This document shows positions 62,626 through 64,000 of a stretch of 64,000 nucleotides of DNA, piece after piece. How positions within the stretch are numbered: the first letter of the stretch is position 1; the number at the start of each line of letters is the position of its first letter. Source of the stretch: Muscardinus avellanarius. Lineage: Eukaryota; Chordata; Mammalia; Rodentia; Gliridae. Below the pieces are notes generated by a model, which was not told where the DNA came from, ran no database searches, and saw only the letters and a program-made list of their open reading frames with translations. Both the position numbers and the translations under genes were made by a program. Location: contig OY726559.1 of assembly GCA_963383645.1 (NCBI GenBank), positions 125,575,721-125,639,720 of the forward strand, read 5' to 3'.

Positions 62626-64000
62626 GAGATCATAAGAGTAATAAGGCAAGAGAAATCAAAGTATTACAAGTAGGAAAAGAAGAACTGAAACTATCTTTAT
62701 TTGCAGATGACATGATCTTATATTTAGAAGACCCAATAAACTCAACCAGAAGATTTTTAGAACTGAATAACAAATTCTGCAGTGTCTGGATATAAAATCA
62801 ATATAAGAAATTCAGAAGCTTTTCGATATGCCAACCATAAATCCACTGAAAAAGAAATCCAGAAAACATTTATATTTGTAATAACCTCAAAAACAATATT
62901 TAAAAATAAACAAATCAAGGAGGTAAAAGACTTCTATGAGGAAAATTACAAAATATTAAAGTAAGGAATTGGAGAAGATCTTAGAGGTAGAAAGATCTCA
63001 CATGCTATTGTATAGGCAGAACAAATATCATCAAAATGGCCATCCTTCTGCAACTGATCTACAAATTCAGTGCAATACCCATTAAAATACTGAGGTCATT
63101 CTTCACATATCTAGAAAAATCAGTCCTTAAATTTATAGGAAACAACAAAAAACTCCAGAATAGCTAAACTAGTTCTCAGCAATAAGAACCATGTAGGAGG
63201 CATCACAATATCTGACTTCAAACTATACTATATAACCATAGTAATAAAAACAACGTGCTTTCAGTACAAAAGCAGACACAGACCAATGGAGCAGAACAGA
63301 AGACTCAGAAACAAACTAACACACGTACAACCAATTGGTTTTTTTCTTGTATTTTCTTTTTCTTTTTTCTTTGTGAGTCTGAGGATAGAACCCAGGGGCA
63401 TTTGACCTTCGAACTGTACCCCCTGCTCTATATTTTTATTTTTTATTTTGAAACAGGGTCTCACTAAGTTGCAGAGGGCCTCACTGAGTAGCTGAGGCTG
63501 TTCACGAACCGCCATTCTCCAGTCTCAGCCTTCCGAATGCTGGGATACAAGCGTGGGCCACCACGCCCGGCTCTGGTTTTTCACAAAGGAGACAAAAACA
63601 TACACTGAAAAAGAGATAGCGTTTTCAATAAATGGTGTTGGAAAAACTCTTTATCGATATGCAGAAAAATGAAAATAAATCCCACTTTCTCACTTTGACC
63701 AAGAATCAATTCAAGATGGATTAAAGACCTGGAAATTAGACCAGAGACTCTGAAATTACTTGAAAAAGGCATAGGACCAACACTCTCACATACAATGCAT
63801 AGGTCAAAATTTCCTCGACAAGACCCAAAGTACAAGATTAAAACGAGTCTTAATATGTGGGACTGAATTAATTGAAGAGCTTCTGTGCAGTGAAGGAAAC
63901 TCTCAAGAACTTCAAGAGAGCCTACAGAATGGGGAGATCTTTGCCTGCTACTTCTCTGATAGAGGACTAATATCTGGAATATACAAAAAACTCAAGAAAC
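62626..64000 (+). pseudogene. L1 ORF2 reverse-transcriptase remnant, interrupted by a SINE
   Basis: Encodes a recognisable reverse-transcriptase palm segment with [15 protein letters not shown] (translated from about 62688-62733; FADD is the L1 form of the catalytic YXDD box), then the downstream ORF2 landmarks GAGGAAAATTACAAAATATT, CAATACCCATTAAAATACTG and CAAACTATACTATATAACC. The frame is broken repeatedly, so the protein is dead. It continues past the window edge, sense on +. Confidence 0.88.
63351..63572 (-). mobile_element. B1-dID SINE in L1 ORF2
   Basis: Antisense dimer: GGATAGAACCCAGGGGCATT, GGGTCTCACTAAGTTGCAGA, GGGCCACCACGCCCGGCTC. TGGTTTTTC-like sequence lies at both edges and is probably the target-site duplication. 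Confidence 0.93.

Noticed and set aside
1..64000. CRISPR arrays, operons, prophage or other prokaryotic systems
   Set aside because: All regular repeats are mammalian microsatellites, SINEs or small tandem duplications. There is no spaced-repeat architecture or prokaryotic gene density.

Overview
The window is nuclear DNA of a squirrel-family rodent (Sciuridae). About 40 short retroposons are scattered through it. Most have a 7SL/B1-like left half (ending in AACTTAGTGAGACCCTG) joined to a tRNA-Ala/ID-like right half (GTGTAGCTCAGAGGTAGAAT). That is the dimeric B1-dID/MEN architecture of squirrels. Free ID monomers, decayed L1, MIR, L2, MaLR/ERVL LTRs and CA/TG microsatellites also fit a mammal. 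The exact species cannot be read from the sequence.

One protein-coding gene is supported: FOXB1, a forkhead transcription factor, with an intact 325-codon reading frame on the + strand at 16221-17198. A GC-rich upstream region (from about 15.2 kb), a likely non-coding first exon with a GTGAGC donor at 15818, a short intron ending in CCCCAG at 16164, and a 3' UTR with candidate poly(A) signals near 17.9 and 18.6 kb complete the locus. All other long open frames lie antisense to it, out of frame, in CpG islands, in purine-rich repeats or in retroelements.

Layout: 1-0.9 kb is an old L1 with a SINE in it, followed by a Tigger-like DNA element (1.53-1.86 kb). From about 1.9 to 24.3 kb there is almost no mobile DNA (one SINE, inside a GGA tract at 11.5 kb). 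This zone holds FOXB1, a series of CpG islands upstream (5.3, 6.3, 7.0, 8.2, 10.6, 11.9 kb) and AT-rich blocks dense in TAATTA homeodomain cores that look like developmental enhancers. From 24.3 to 64 kb is intergenic DNA rich in SINEs, nested L1s, LTRs and microsatellites, with islands of repeat-free AT-rich sequence (30.3, 37.9, 45.6, 46.8 and 53.7 kb) that may be distal regulatory elements. At 55.6-57.0 kb lie two related, non-coding, GC-rich sequences with YY1-like heads and A-rich tails. They resemble L1 5' UTRs or an undescribed composite retroposon. The right edge (61.6-64.0 kb) is a degenerate L1 ORF2 running off the window.

The picture is a single developmental regulator in a regulatory domain kept clear of transposons and flanked by repeat-rich gene-poor DNA. 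No second gene, tRNA gene, CRISPR array or prokaryotic feature was found. Enhancer and repeat-family calls are inferences from pattern recognition, not from database searches.
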